Numbered from the stretch's first letter, positions 1 through 6,428 are shown. The stretch is 7,389 nucleotides of DNA from SP202 sp036339395 (GCA_036339395.1 JAYZBD010000052.1:1-7389); one strand, 5' to 3'. The notes: a model not told the origin generated them from the sequence alone. Program-made: numbers and translations.

Positions 1-2
1 AA

Positions 3-77
3 TCGGGCTGGACGGATTCGAACCGTCGACCTCTTGACCCCCAGTCAAGCGCGCTAACCAAGCTGCGCTACAGCCCG
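3..77 (-). tRNA. tRNA-Pro, anticodon GGG
   Basis: Read on the minus strand this folds into a complete 75-nt cloverleaf. It has a 7-bp acceptor stem (CGGGCTG with CAGCCCG), a D arm with GCGC/GCGC, an anticodon stem CTTGA/TCAAG around the loop CTGGGGG, and a T arm GACGG-TTCGAAT-CCGTC. The loop places GGG at positions 34-36, which reads the proline codon CCC. The first base is C and the discriminator is A. The 3' CCA is not encoded, because TT follows the discriminator, so a CCA-adding enzyme must finish it. It lies 9 nt downstream of tRNA-Ser and is probably cut from the same transcript. Confidence 0.95.
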
Positions 78-86
78 TACTCGAAG

Positions 87-173
87 CGGACAGGGTGGGA
101 TTCGAACCCACGGTACGCCGAAACGCACACACGCTTTCCAAGCGTGCTCCTTAAGCCACTCGGACACCTGTCC
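87..173 (-). tRNA. tRNA-Ser, anticodon GGA
   Basis: On the minus strand this is an 87-nt type II tRNA with a long variable arm, as expected for serine. The acceptor stem is GGACAGG/CCTGTCC with discriminator G. The anticodon stem CACGC/GCGTG encloses TTGGAAA, giving anticodon GGA, which reads UCC and UCU by wobble. The T arm is GTGGG-TTCGAAT-CCCAC. CCA is not encoded, since CTT follows the discriminator. It is the first gene of a tRNA pair with tRNA-Pro. A TAGAAT hexamer about 12 nt upstream of the mature 5' end is a plausible promoter element. Confidence 0.96.
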
Positions 174-184
174 GGTAACGAGGC

Positions 185-213
185 ATTCTACGTGCCCTTG
201 GTGAGGACGAAAA
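185..213 (-). promoter_or_regulatory. Candidate promoter of the tRNA-Ser/tRNA-Pro pair
   Basis: On the minus strand TAGAAT (185-190) matches the sigma-70 -10 consensus at five of six bases. Its position predicts transcription starting about 5 nt before the mature tRNA-Ser 5' end, typical for a tRNA leader. The -35 region 17 nt further upstream (208-213) reads TTTTCG and is a poor match. The call rests on the -10 hexamer and its placement. Confidence 0.4.
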
Positions 214-311
214 GGGACCTTCGGGTTCGGGAACAGCCAGACCTGGAACCCGTGTAACTGCTCTGAATGACGCGATGGATGCCCGTTGAATGCCAGTTCC
301 GACAGTTCTTC

Positions 312-340
312 TTGCGATCGTTGCTACATGGACACACAAT
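312..340 (+). promoter_or_regulatory. Weak candidate promoter for the SGNH-like gene
   Basis: TTGCGA (312-317) and CACAAT (335-340) are 17 nt apart, and each matches the sigma-70 consensus at four of six bases. This would start transcription near 347 and leave a leader of about 55 nt before the ATG at 402. Such partial matches occur by chance. The rest of 174-401 holds no gene I can support. Confidence 0.22.
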
Positions 341-401
341 GGAGTCCGGAAGAGACCCGAGGGTTCATGCCCCGGGTTCCAGTTCAGGGGAAGACACGGT
401 C

Positions 402-2066
402 ATGCACGCACTCTCCCGGCACAGGCACGCCTGGCTCACGGGCATCTGCTCGGCGGCCGTAGCATTTGGATTCGGTTCCCCGGCATCTGCCGGAAACCAG
501 GCATGGGTCGGTCTCGAGGACATGGCCCAACTGCTCAGGGACGATGCCAGGATGATCGTCATGGGCGATTCCTACAGCGTGTCCTGGTTCTTCCGAGTTC
601 CCCCAGCCTGCCTCCGCGTCTGGCCGATACCCCGTATCACGGCCATGGAAGGTGGACCGAAGCAATACCACGATCTCATGCGCGCCCTGGCCCTGAGCAA
701 CCAGGTCGCTGCTGTCGAGTCGGGAGATCCTGAAGGACTTGGATACACCGTCGAACGACAGGAGCCGAAACCTTCCTTCTTTGCACTCCCCGTCAGGGGC
801 ATGCGGGAATTCCATGCCAACGAAGACATGGTGCTCGGGTACGGCAACAGGCTCCTGGAGTTCAGGATCCAGAACTATCGTTTCGAACCTGGTGTTCATG
901 GCCCCTTCAGCAACGCCGGCGACAACGTCAAGTTCCGCATGCTCTACCGATGCACCTCGGATCCAGCACTGCAACTTCCCTCGGTATCACTCCAGGACTA
1001 CTACGGTGGCCTGGTCCCGATGGATCTGCTGGGCAATGCCCGTGGGTTCCTCCACCTCGGTGAAGACCCGCTGGTCGGCAGAGCCCCGGTACCGGGACAG
1101 GTCAATGCAACACTTCCTGACATGGACGTCAACAACGACGTGGCTGAACTGCTCCGTGTTCGCGTATCGACCGATCCTGCATTCGTCGGATCCGATACCT
1201 ACCTCGATGTTGCAGGAGGCGTGTATTACCACGTCGATGAACAGGGACAGCGGCTCCCGGGGCTGTACTACTCCTACCTGGCCGATGACAGCTGGTCCTA
1301 CGACGGGTTCTGCAGCAACGAGACGGCTACCCATGCATTCGACAAGCGGTTCTCGCGTTCGCAACTCGTGCACTGGCTGGATGCAACGACCATCGACCCG
1401 ATGCAACCGGTGATCTTCACGTGGTACATCGCACCGGAAGCGCTCGACTACAACGAGGCCCGGAAGACATTCGAACGGATGATCGACGAGATGGATACCG
1501 CAGGCAGCGAGATCGGGCTCGATGACGTCCGTCACCTGCTGGTGATCCCGCACATGTACTACTTCTCCAACGGCCACGGGTACATGCTGGCCCAGCAGGA
1601 AGTCGCCTTCGAACTCGCCCACGAGCGGGAAAATGTTGCTGCCGCATCGATCTACGCCGCCACCGATGGCATCCTCTTCGATGGAAATCCAGATGCGATC
1701 CAGTGGCTGCAGGAGCGCGGCTTCGAGGACTTCGAGTTCGGCTCATTGCAGGCCGACCTCGTCAACTTCCCAATCTCCGGCACCCTGCTCGACTCCGCAC
1801 GGGTTCACCCGCTGGGGGAAGAAGGCGCCGGCTTCTTCGCTGCCGTACTCGGCGACCTGATCCGGGAGGCTGGCTGCCCGGCTGATTTCTCCCCAGACGG
1901 GCTGATCAACATCCAGGATCTGCTGCTGGTTCTCAGTCACTGGAACGAGAGTGGTGAGATGGATCTCGATGGAGATGGCTTGATCAATATCGGCGAACTC
2001 CTCGCTGTACTCGACGCATGGGGTGAGTGCTGGCCCGTCCAGGCTCCATTCGCCGCCACGCACTGA
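402..2066 (+). CDS. Secreted SGNH-hydrolase-like protein with C-terminal dockerin-type module
   Basis: This 554-residue protein is probably exported. I chose the ATG at 402 because AGGGGAAG (386-393) lies 8 nt upstream and the protein then opens with a signal peptide: basic start, hydrophobic stretch at about 10-25, ASA cleavage near residue 30. The open frame reaches back to 267, but that adds 45 residues with no signal-like feature. MIVMGDSYS (51-59) resembles SGNH block I, with Ser57 the likely nucleophile. A beta-rich stretch at about 110-310 follows. Alpha/beta-type segments then resume, with strand-like VIFTWYI near 338 and HLLVIPHMYYF near 380. DSARVHPLGEEG (464-475) resembles the final His block, but Asp is five residues before His469 rather than two. 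Residues 492-543 form a Cys-bracketed pair of EF-hand-like repeats, the second with the loop DLDGDGLIN, as in planctomycete GC-type dockerins. Hydrolase activity on an ester or acetylated glycan is inferred, and the substrate is unknown. The tail call is firmer than the enzyme call. Confidence 0.85.
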   Translation: MHALSRHRHAWLTGICSAAVAFGFGSPASAGNQAWVGLEDMAQLLRDDARMIVMGDSYSVSWFFRVPPACLRVWPIPRITAMEGGPKQYHDLMRALALSNQVAAVESGDPEGLGYTVERQEPKPSFFALPVRGMREFHANEDMVLGYGNRLLEFRIQNYRFEPGVHGPFSNAGDNVKFRMLYRCTSDPALQLPSVSLQDYYGGLVPMDLLGNARGFLHLGEDPLVGRAPVPGQVNATLPDMDVNNDVAELLRVRVSTDPAFVGSDTYLDVAGGVYYHVDEQGQRLPGLYYSYLADDSWSYDGFCSNETATHAFDKRFSRSQLVHWLDATTIDPMQPVIFTWYIAPEALDYNEARKTFERMIDEMDTAGSEIGLDDVRHLLVIPHMYYFSNGHGYMLAQQEVAFELAHERENVAAASIYAATDGILFDGNPDAIQWLQERGFEDFEFGSLQADLVNFPISGTLLDSARVHPLGEEGAGFFAAVLGDLIREAGCPADFSPDGLINIQDLLLVLSHWNESGEMDLDGDGLINIGELLAVLDAWGECWPVQAPFAATH

Positions 2067-2106
2067 TTCCCCCAACTGGATGTGATGCAAGGTGCACGCT
2101 AGTCTG

Positions 2107-2130
2107 GTTCCCTTCTTCATACAGGGGAAC
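2107..2130 (+). promoter_or_regulatory. Possible hairpin masking the PEBP gene's ribosome-binding site
   Basis: GTTCCC (2107-2112) pairs perfectly with GGGAAC (2125-2130) around a 12-nt loop. The second arm covers most of AGGGGA (2123-2128), the only Shine-Dalgarno-like sequence before the ATG at 2138. If formed in the mRNA, it would reduce ribosome access. Six pairs with a long loop is modest and may be chance. Confidence 0.2.
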
Positions 2131-2137
2131 ATGGCCC

Positions 2138-2776
2138 ATGGAACTCAAGAGCACCAGTTTCGCCGAAGGCGAATCCATTCCAGAACGCTGCTGCTTCTGC
2201 AGGATCGATTCCGAATCACACGTGGGGATGTCCGACAACATCAGTCCGCACCTGGCCTGGAGCGGAGCCCCCGAAGGTACTCGGTCCTTCGCACTGCTGT
2301 GCATGGATCCCGACGTTCCTACGGTCGGTGATGATGTGAACCAGGAAGGCCGCGTCGTCCCCCACGACCTGCCCCGCTGCGAATTCTGCCACTGGGTGAT
2401 GATCGACATTCCAGCCGACTGCAACGAGCTGGCCGAGGGCGACTGCTCTTCAGGCATCACGGCTGGCGGCAAGCAGGATCCGCCGGGTCCCACCGGATCC
2501 CGCCAGGGAGTAAACAACTTCACGGACTGGTTCGAGGGTGATCCGGACATGGGAGGCCACTACCACGGCTACGACGGCCCCGCCCCACCATGGAACGATG
2601 AGCGGCTTCATCATTACCGCTTCACGATCTACGCGCTTGATGCAAAGGAGTGCCCCATTGAGGGGACCGACTTCCGAGCTCCGGAGGTCCTGCAAGCGAT
2701 CGAGGGCCACGTCCTGGCCCAGGCAACCCTCTCCGGTACCTGCTCCCTGAACCCGGACATGGTGTCCGAGTCCTGA
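2138..2776 (+). CDS. YbhB/YbcL family phosphatidylethanolamine-binding-like protein
   Basis: This 212-residue protein belongs to the PEBP fold (the bacterial 'Raf kinase inhibitor-like' family). It shows SPHLAWSGAPEGTRSFAL (36-53), the anion-pocket motif DPDVP (57-61), HWVMIDIP (85-92) and a late HHYRFTIYALD (158-168). Bacterial members bind small anionic ligands and their role is mostly unknown. It has no signal peptide, so it is probably cytoplasmic. The start at 2138 is where family similarity begins. AGGGGA lies about 10 nt upstream, and the open frame further back runs through the previous gene's end. An ATG at 2131 is in another frame. At 212 residues it is longer than E. coli YbhB or YbcL. 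It carries the DDVNQEGR and GYDGPAPPWND segments that I associate with a longer subfamily. It has ten cysteines, including CCFC (18-21) and CEFC (81-84), which is unusual for a cytoplasmic protein of this family. It starts 71 nt after the SGNH-like gene, on the same strand. Confidence 0.93.
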   Translation: MELKSTSFAEGESIPERCCFCRIDSESHVGMSDNISPHLAWSGAPEGTRSFALLCMDPDVPTVGDDVNQEGRVVPHDLPRCEFCHWVMIDIPADCNELAEGDCSSGITAGGKQDPPGPTGSRQGVNNFTDWFEGDPDMGGHYHGYDGPAPPWNDERLHHYRFTIYALDAKECPIEGTDFRAPEVLQAIEGHVLAQATLSGTCSLNPDMVSES

Positions 2777-2863
2777 CGAACTACCGAAATTCAGTTCTTG
2801 CCGGATTTACAAGACATCCTGCAATGGAGTATGCAGACTGTGCGTGCAATGGATCGCATGAAC

Positions 2864-2870
2864 GGAGAAG
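2864..2870 (+). promoter_or_regulatory. Shine-Dalgarno sequence supporting a TTG start
   Basis: GGAGAAG ends 4 nt before TTG 2875, and its GGAG core lies 7 nt from that codon. The upstream ATG at 2824 has no comparable sequence ahead of it. This site decides the start of the HAF-repeat protein. Confidence 0.6.
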
Positions 2871-2874
2871 CCCC

Positions 2875-4026
2875 TTGTTCCATTCCACCTTGCTCCCCTA
2901 CCGGGCGGTATTTACGGCTGCAGCAGTTGCTCTTGCAATAATCTCAACCAGCATGGCAGAGGTCGAATACGAACTCACCATCCTTCCAACGCTTCCGGGA
3001 GGAACAAATTGCCGTGCAGGGGACATCAATGATGCCGGCGTGGTTGTCGGTGAATCGGCGATTCCAGGTACTGCGTATCTCAATGCCGTGTCCTGGATTG
3101 ATGGCAAAGCCATCGACCTCACTGGACTGGGTATCAGTGGTGCCACGGCGAATGGCATCAACAACTCGGGGATGATCGTGGGCATGAGCGATGAATTCAA
3201 CATCAACGCCTATCGCTGGGCAGGGGGAGTTATTGAACAACTCGATACTCCGAACTCCTGCTGCAGTGAAGCCCATGCCGTCAACGCAACAGGGATCATC
3301 TGCGGGCGTATTTCACTCAACGGCATCAGCTCAAACAGTGCTGCACTCTGGATCGATGGAGCATGGCAGGCCCTCGACTCAAGCAAGCACAGCAGTATTG
3401 CCTACGACATCAATGACAACATGCAGGTCGTTGGAAGTACGTATTTCTCCAGCAGCATGTCCAGCGGATTCCTCTGGGAAAATGGTGTCATGACGGAACT
3501 GACAACGCCAAGCGAACCCCCTTCCCATGTATGGGCATACGCCATCAACGAGGATGGAGCTGTTGTCGGGTATGGAAGTCATCGTGGAATCCTGTGGGAG
3601 GAAGGAAACGTCTTCGAACTCCCTCCCCTCCCTGGTGGAACCCTCAGTTCAGCCAAGGATGTGAACAATCAAGGAACCATCATCGGATATTCCTACGGTG
3701 ACGGATTCAGTTCCAAGCATGCCTGTCGATGGCTCGAGGGACAGGTCGCGGACTTGAATGATCTTGTCGATGGAGGAGACTGGATCCTCATAGAGGCCAC
3801 AGCCATCAACAACAACGGCCAGATTGTCGGCATGGCCTTCTCAAGCTCGAAGAACAGCGGCCACGCATACATCCTGACACCAATCACGCAGCCTTGCCCT
3901 GGCGATCTCTCGGGTGATGGCGTCGTCGACGTACAGGATCTGTTGACCGTGATTGCCGACTGGGGCAACCCATGGGATGTTGAAGACCTGCTCGATGTGA
4001 TTGGAAACTGGGGACCGTGTCCCTGA
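2875..4026 (+). CDS. Secreted HAF-repeat protein with short dockerin-type C-terminus
   Basis: From TTG 2875 this is a 383-residue exported protein of the HAF family of extracellular repeats. The TTG follows GGAGAAG at good spacing. It puts a signal peptide at the N-terminus (hydrophobic about 12-24, cleavage after TSMA near residue 28). The ATG at 2824 would add 17 polar, Cys-containing residues ahead of it. Seven repeats of the type INxxGxIVG have their Asn at about residues 52, 96, 137, 180, 225, 264 and 312, a period near 44. Each of the first six is followed by a W-x-x-G segment, as in WIDGKAIDL and WENGVMTEL. Seven units suggest a seven-bladed propeller, which is inference. Residues 341-383 form a Cys-bracketed dockerin-like tail. 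Its first half has an EF-hand-like loop (DLSGDGVVD), while the second (NPWDVEDLL) has lost it. Function is unknown; a surface binding or structural role is likely. The gene starts 98 nt after the PEBP gene. Confidence 0.88.
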   Translation: MFHSTLLPYRAVFTAAAVALAIISTSMAEVEYELTILPTLPGGTNCRAGDINDAGVVVGESAIPGTAYLNAVSWIDGKAIDLTGLGISGATANGINNSGMIVGMSDEFNINAYRWAGGVIEQLDTPNSCCSEAHAVNATGIICGRISLNGISSNSAALWIDGAWQALDSSKHSSIAYDINDNMQVVGSTYFSSSMSSGFLWENGVMTELTTPSEPPSHVWAYAINEDGAVVGYGSHRGILWEEGNVFELPPLPGGTLSSAKDVNNQGTIIGYSYGDGFSSKHACRWLEGQVADLNDLVDGGDWILIEATAINNNGQIVGMAFSSSKNSGHAYILTPITQPCPGDLSGDGVVDVQDLLTVIADWGNPWDVEDLLDVIGNWGPCP

Positions 4027-4036
4027 GAAACCCTGC

Positions 4037-4669
4037 TCAGTCGTGCAGTTCGACAGTCCAGTAGGCCTCGTTGAGGAAGACCTTCCAGGCCTCGTACTGG
4101 CGTCGGCGGAGCCTGAGCAGTCGATCAGGACTTTTTCGGGGTTGCCGTGGTTCCCGGACCAGGCTCATCCCGGCCTGGAGCGGCGTCCTGCTGCCCTTTC
4201 GAGAGTTGCACGACACGCATGAACACACGAGGTTCTGCCACGTATGTTCACCTCCACGAGAGTGAGGGAGAACGTGATCAATCGACAACTCGGAGATCGG
4301 GAACCGTTTGCCGCAGTACTGGCAGCGATTGCCATCCCGGGCGAACAGGTTGCGTCGATTCAGCTTGACGTGGTAATCGGGCTGGCGATTGTTGCTGTGA
4401 ATACGGATGATCCGGGGCGCAGCAACATGCTGGCGAGCACAGCGGATCCAGTCATGATCACCACGTTCGTACATCCGCTGCAACTCCGCGATCTCCAGCC
4501 AGGATCCGATGTCGAAGATCTCGTACCGGCCGCGATTGACCGAGATGACCTCGGCTACCTCGCGGAAGAGCAGCAGGAATGCTTCCCTGACGGACACCAC
4601 GCGAATGGCGGCGTACCCACGATTGAGTACGAGTACGCGTTCATTCAATGCACAAGGCAAAGCAGACAT
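4037..4669 (-). CDS. HNH endonuclease family protein
   Basis: This 210-residue protein has an HNH nuclease domain in its second half. CQYC (116-119) and CVSC (151-154) form the likely structural zinc site. The core SIDHVLPHSRGG (129-140) has Asp131 and the catalytic-type His132, and QNLV (145-148) supplies the Asn. The N-terminal part, with VLVLNRGYAAIRVVSVREA (12-30) and a hydrophobic helix, is the lead-in I associate with a widespread stand-alone family in cyanobacteria, actinobacteria and planctomycetes. The C-terminus is rich in Arg and may bind nucleic acid. All visible active-site residues are intact. The cellular role is not known, and there is no partner methylase or mobile-element gene nearby. 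GGAGA lies 11 nt before the ATG, rather far, so an internal start a few codons later is possible. The stop is 10 nt from that of the convergent HAF gene. Confidence 0.9.
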   Translation of the reverse strand: MSALPCALNERVLVLNRGYAAIRVVSVREAFLLLFREVAEVISVNRGRYEIFDIGSWLEIAELQRMYERGDHDWIRCARQHVAAPRIIRIHSNNRQPDYHVKLNRRNLFARDGNRCQYCGKRFPISELSIDHVLPHSRGGEHTWQNLVCSCVSCNSRKGSRTPLQAGMSLVREPRQPRKSPDRLLRLRRRQYEAWKVFLNEAYWTVELHD

Positions 4670-4712
4670 GACCTGTCGAATCTCCGTTCAATCCCCGGTC
4701 CACACAGTTCCA

Positions 4713-4741
4713 TTAGTAGCGGAAACCCGGCCGGAGAACAA
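4713..4741 (-). promoter_or_regulatory. Weak candidate promoter for the HNH gene
   Basis: On the minus strand TTGTTC (4736-4741) and TACTAA (4713-4718) are separated by 17 nt and would give a leader of roughly 37 nt. Each hexamer matches the sigma-70 consensus at only three of six bases, so spacing and location are the main support. The gene could also be read from the isomerase gene upstream. Confidence 0.18.
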
Positions 4742-4794
4742 GGAACAAATACGACACTGCCGTTCCCAATTCTGAAGGAAATTTCACTACTGCT

Positions 4795-5907
4795 TCAATC
4801 CTGTACATCAAGCAGTTCGACATCGAAGACCAATATTGCATTCGGCGGGATCACGCCACCTGCTCCCCGTGCTCCATAGCCCAGGTCTGCAGGAATGATC
4901 AGTTTCCTCTTGCCACCGACCTTCATCGAGCCGACTCCCTCGGTCCAACCGGGAATGACACCGTTGAGCGGGAAGTCGATGGGCTGCCCACGGTCGACGG
5001 AACTGTCGAACTTGGTTCCATCCAGAAGCCAACCGGTGTAATGCACGGTCACGGTGCTGGCGGATGACGCAGGTGTCGCTCCATCCCCTTCGACCAGGTC
5101 GTAGTAAATCAGCCCACTGGGCGACTCGACCAGTGTCGCATCACCGAGCTCAGCACCTGGATACTCGGATGATCCCTTCGCTGCTGGTTGTTCCTTTGCA
5201 GATTCTTCCATTGCTGTTCGAGCCTCCTCGGGGGTCAGGACCGTCATGCGGTCGATTGTCACGGTGTCCACAGGCACATTCTGCCTGCCTGCCTTGGTGC
5301 GGCACTCGACGAATCGAATGCGGTCCACCGTATTCATTCCCTCAACAACGCGTCCAAAGACAGCGTAGCCAACGCTGGCTGGAACACTTGTTCCATCCCG
5401 CATATGGCCCTGGTTGAGAAACGGGTTGTCCTTGACATTGATGAAGAACTGGTTTGTCGCCGAGTCCGGGTCGTTCGTCCTTGCCATGGCGATGGTGCCC
5501 CGCGTATTCAAGAGCCCGTTCTTCCCTTCATTCTTGATCGGGGCACGGGTCTCACGCTTTGTCATGTCGGGGTCAAGTCCTCCACCCTGGATCATGAAGC
5601 TCGGTATGACCCGGTGAAAGATGGTTCCATCGTACGCCCCGTCCCTGCAGTACTGCACGAAGTTCGCGGTACTGATCGGCGCCTTTGCATTGTTCAACTC
5701 CAGGAGCACGGGCCCCTTTGATGTCTCCATCCGGACATGGATGAACTCGGGTTCGTCCGCCTGATCATCCGCCGCATTCTCACCTTCGCCCACTGGTGCT
5801 TCAGGAGCTGCCGGGTCTTCCTGTGCATGGACTCCGCCGGCCAACAAGCCGAGCATCGCGGCTGCGATGAGCAACCAGTTTCGATAGTTGGTACATGAGT
5901 TGAACAT
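4795..5907 (-). CDS. Secreted dual prolyl isomerase, cyclophilin-FKBP fusion
   Basis: This 370-residue protein joins two unrelated families of peptidyl-prolyl cis-trans isomerase. Residues 1-28 are a signal peptide (hydrophobic 11-24, VHA before QE), so it acts in the periplasm or outside the cell. An acidic Ala/Pro-rich linker covers about 29-55. The cyclophilin domain (about 56-223) has FHRVIPSFMIQGGG (97-110) with catalytic-type Arg99 and Gln107, and NQFFI (152-156). A second hydrophilic linker (about 224-260) leads to an FKBP domain (about 265-370). That domain has VHYTGWLLDGTKFD (288-301), GVIPGW (316-321), GYGARG (343-348) and FDVELLDV near the end. The aromatic and Asp residues that line the FKBP pocket are visible, so both domains look active. 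It probably assists folding of exported proteins. GGGAAGAG (5911-5918) is a good ribosome-binding site. Standalone transcription is suggested by the hairpin upstream, though I see no clear promoter. Confidence 0.95.
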   Translation of the reverse strand: MFNSCTNYRNWLLIAAAMLGLLAGGVHAQEDPAAPEAPVGEGENAADDQADEPEFIHVRMETSKGPVLLELNNAKAPISTANFVQYCRDGAYDGTIFHRVIPSFMIQGGGLDPDMTKRETRAPIKNEGKNGLLNTRGTIAMARTNDPDSATNQFFINVKDNPFLNQGHMRDGTSVPASVGYAVFGRVVEGMNTVDRIRFVECRTKAGRQNVPVDTVTIDRMTVLTPEEARTAMEESAKEQPAAKGSSEYPGAELGDATLVESPSGLIYYDLVEGDGATPASSASTVTVHYTGWLLDGTKFDSSVDRGQPIDFPLNGVIPGWTEGVGSMKVGGKRKLIIPADLGYGARGAGGVIPPNAILVFDVELLDVQD

Positions 5908-5939
5908 GTTCTCTTCCCTTCCTTCTGATCCTGGTAAAG

Positions 5940-5959
5940 GTGCAGGCGAAAGCCTGCAC
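5940..5959 (-). terminator. Perfect 8-bp hairpin between the YkgJ-type and isomerase genes
   Basis: GTGCAGGC and GCCTGCAC are exact inverted repeats around a 4-nt loop (TTTC on the minus strand, GAAA on the plus). The hairpin begins 28 nt past the stop of the YkgJ-type gene and ends 32 nt before the isomerase start. The minus strand continues CTTTACC, so there is no real U tract. It could be a weak intrinsic terminator, an RNA-stabilising stem or a leader structure of the isomerase mRNA. Confidence 0.5.
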
Positions 5960-5987
5960 GAGGTACAGCCTAGTCCGATGATGGGCT

Positions 5988-6428
5988 TCAGGGCAAGGCA
6001 TCGCGCTGAATGCGAATGCTATCAATCGATACGAGGCTGCCCTTGCCCATGCCAGGACACGGGGTCGTCTTCTTGACTGACTCCCATGCCTGTGGAGTCT
6101 CCAGGTTCTCCTTCCAGAACGGCCACGTCCTGCACTGCTGCGGGCGGGCATCGTAGAGGGAGCAGATCGCCTTCCCCGGCATGGTGTCACGATCAAGGAA
6201 GACACAGTCGAAGCCATGCTCCGTCTTGTGCTCCTTCAAGGACCAGCCTCTCTTCAACTTCCTGGCGTGTCTCCGTAGAAACGTCTCATGCTCGAGGCCC
6301 ACGGCCTTGGCCATGGCCTGCCCCTCCTCCTCCGAGAACCACACGGCACCCTCTGGGCCCGTGCAGCAGTTGCCACACTGGGTGCAGTCGAAACGGAGCC
6401 CCTCTGCGTACCACTCCTGCTCAGCCAT
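5988..6428 (-). CDS. YkgJ-type CxxCxxCC cysteine-cluster protein
   Basis: This 146-residue protein has the signature CTQCGNCC (15-22) of the YkgJ/UPF0153 family, followed by further conserved-type cysteines at 75, 89 and 99 (CVFL, ICSLYDARPQQCR) and one at 124. The pattern suggests a bound metal, zinc or an iron-sulfur cluster. The family is related to the FliB flagellin lysine methylase domain, but most short members have no proven function. There is no signal peptide or membrane segment, so it should be cytoplasmic. Length is normal for the family. Its ATG overlaps the last codons of the upstream gene in the shared octamer ATGGCTGA, and a weak GGATGA lies 6 nt before it. Translation is therefore probably coupled to the upstream gene. 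Confidence 0.93.
   Translation of the reverse strand: MAEQEWYAEGLRFDCTQCGNCCTGPEGAVWFSEEEGQAMAKAVGLEHETFLRRHARKLKRGWSLKEHKTEHGFDCVFLDRDTMPGKAICSLYDARPQQCRTWPFWKENLETPQAWESVKKTTPCPGMGKGSLVSIDSIRIQRDALP

Noticed and set aside
267..401. N-terminal extension of the SGNH-like protein from ATG 267
   Set aside because: The extension lacks a ribosome-binding site at its start and would bury the signal peptide. ATG 402 has both signals.
384..1622. Long open frames on the minus strand (384-974 and 987-1622)
   Set aside because: They are antisense to the SGNH-like gene, whose frame has a signal peptide, family motifs and a good ribosome-binding site. The antisense translations show no recognisable domain.
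2131..2331. ATG 2131 directly after AGGGGA as a gene start
   Set aside because: It opens a different, short frame without family features. The frame from ATG 2138 carries the whole PEBP protein.
2778..2797. GAACT/AGTTC inverted repeat after the PEBP gene as a terminator
   Set aside because: The stem is only 5 bp with a 10-nt loop and no T run, so it is not distinguishable from chance.
4244..4879. Plus-strand open frame of 211 codons
   Set aside because: It is antisense to the HNH gene and runs into the isomerase gene. The minus-strand frames carry clear catalytic motifs, and this one does not.
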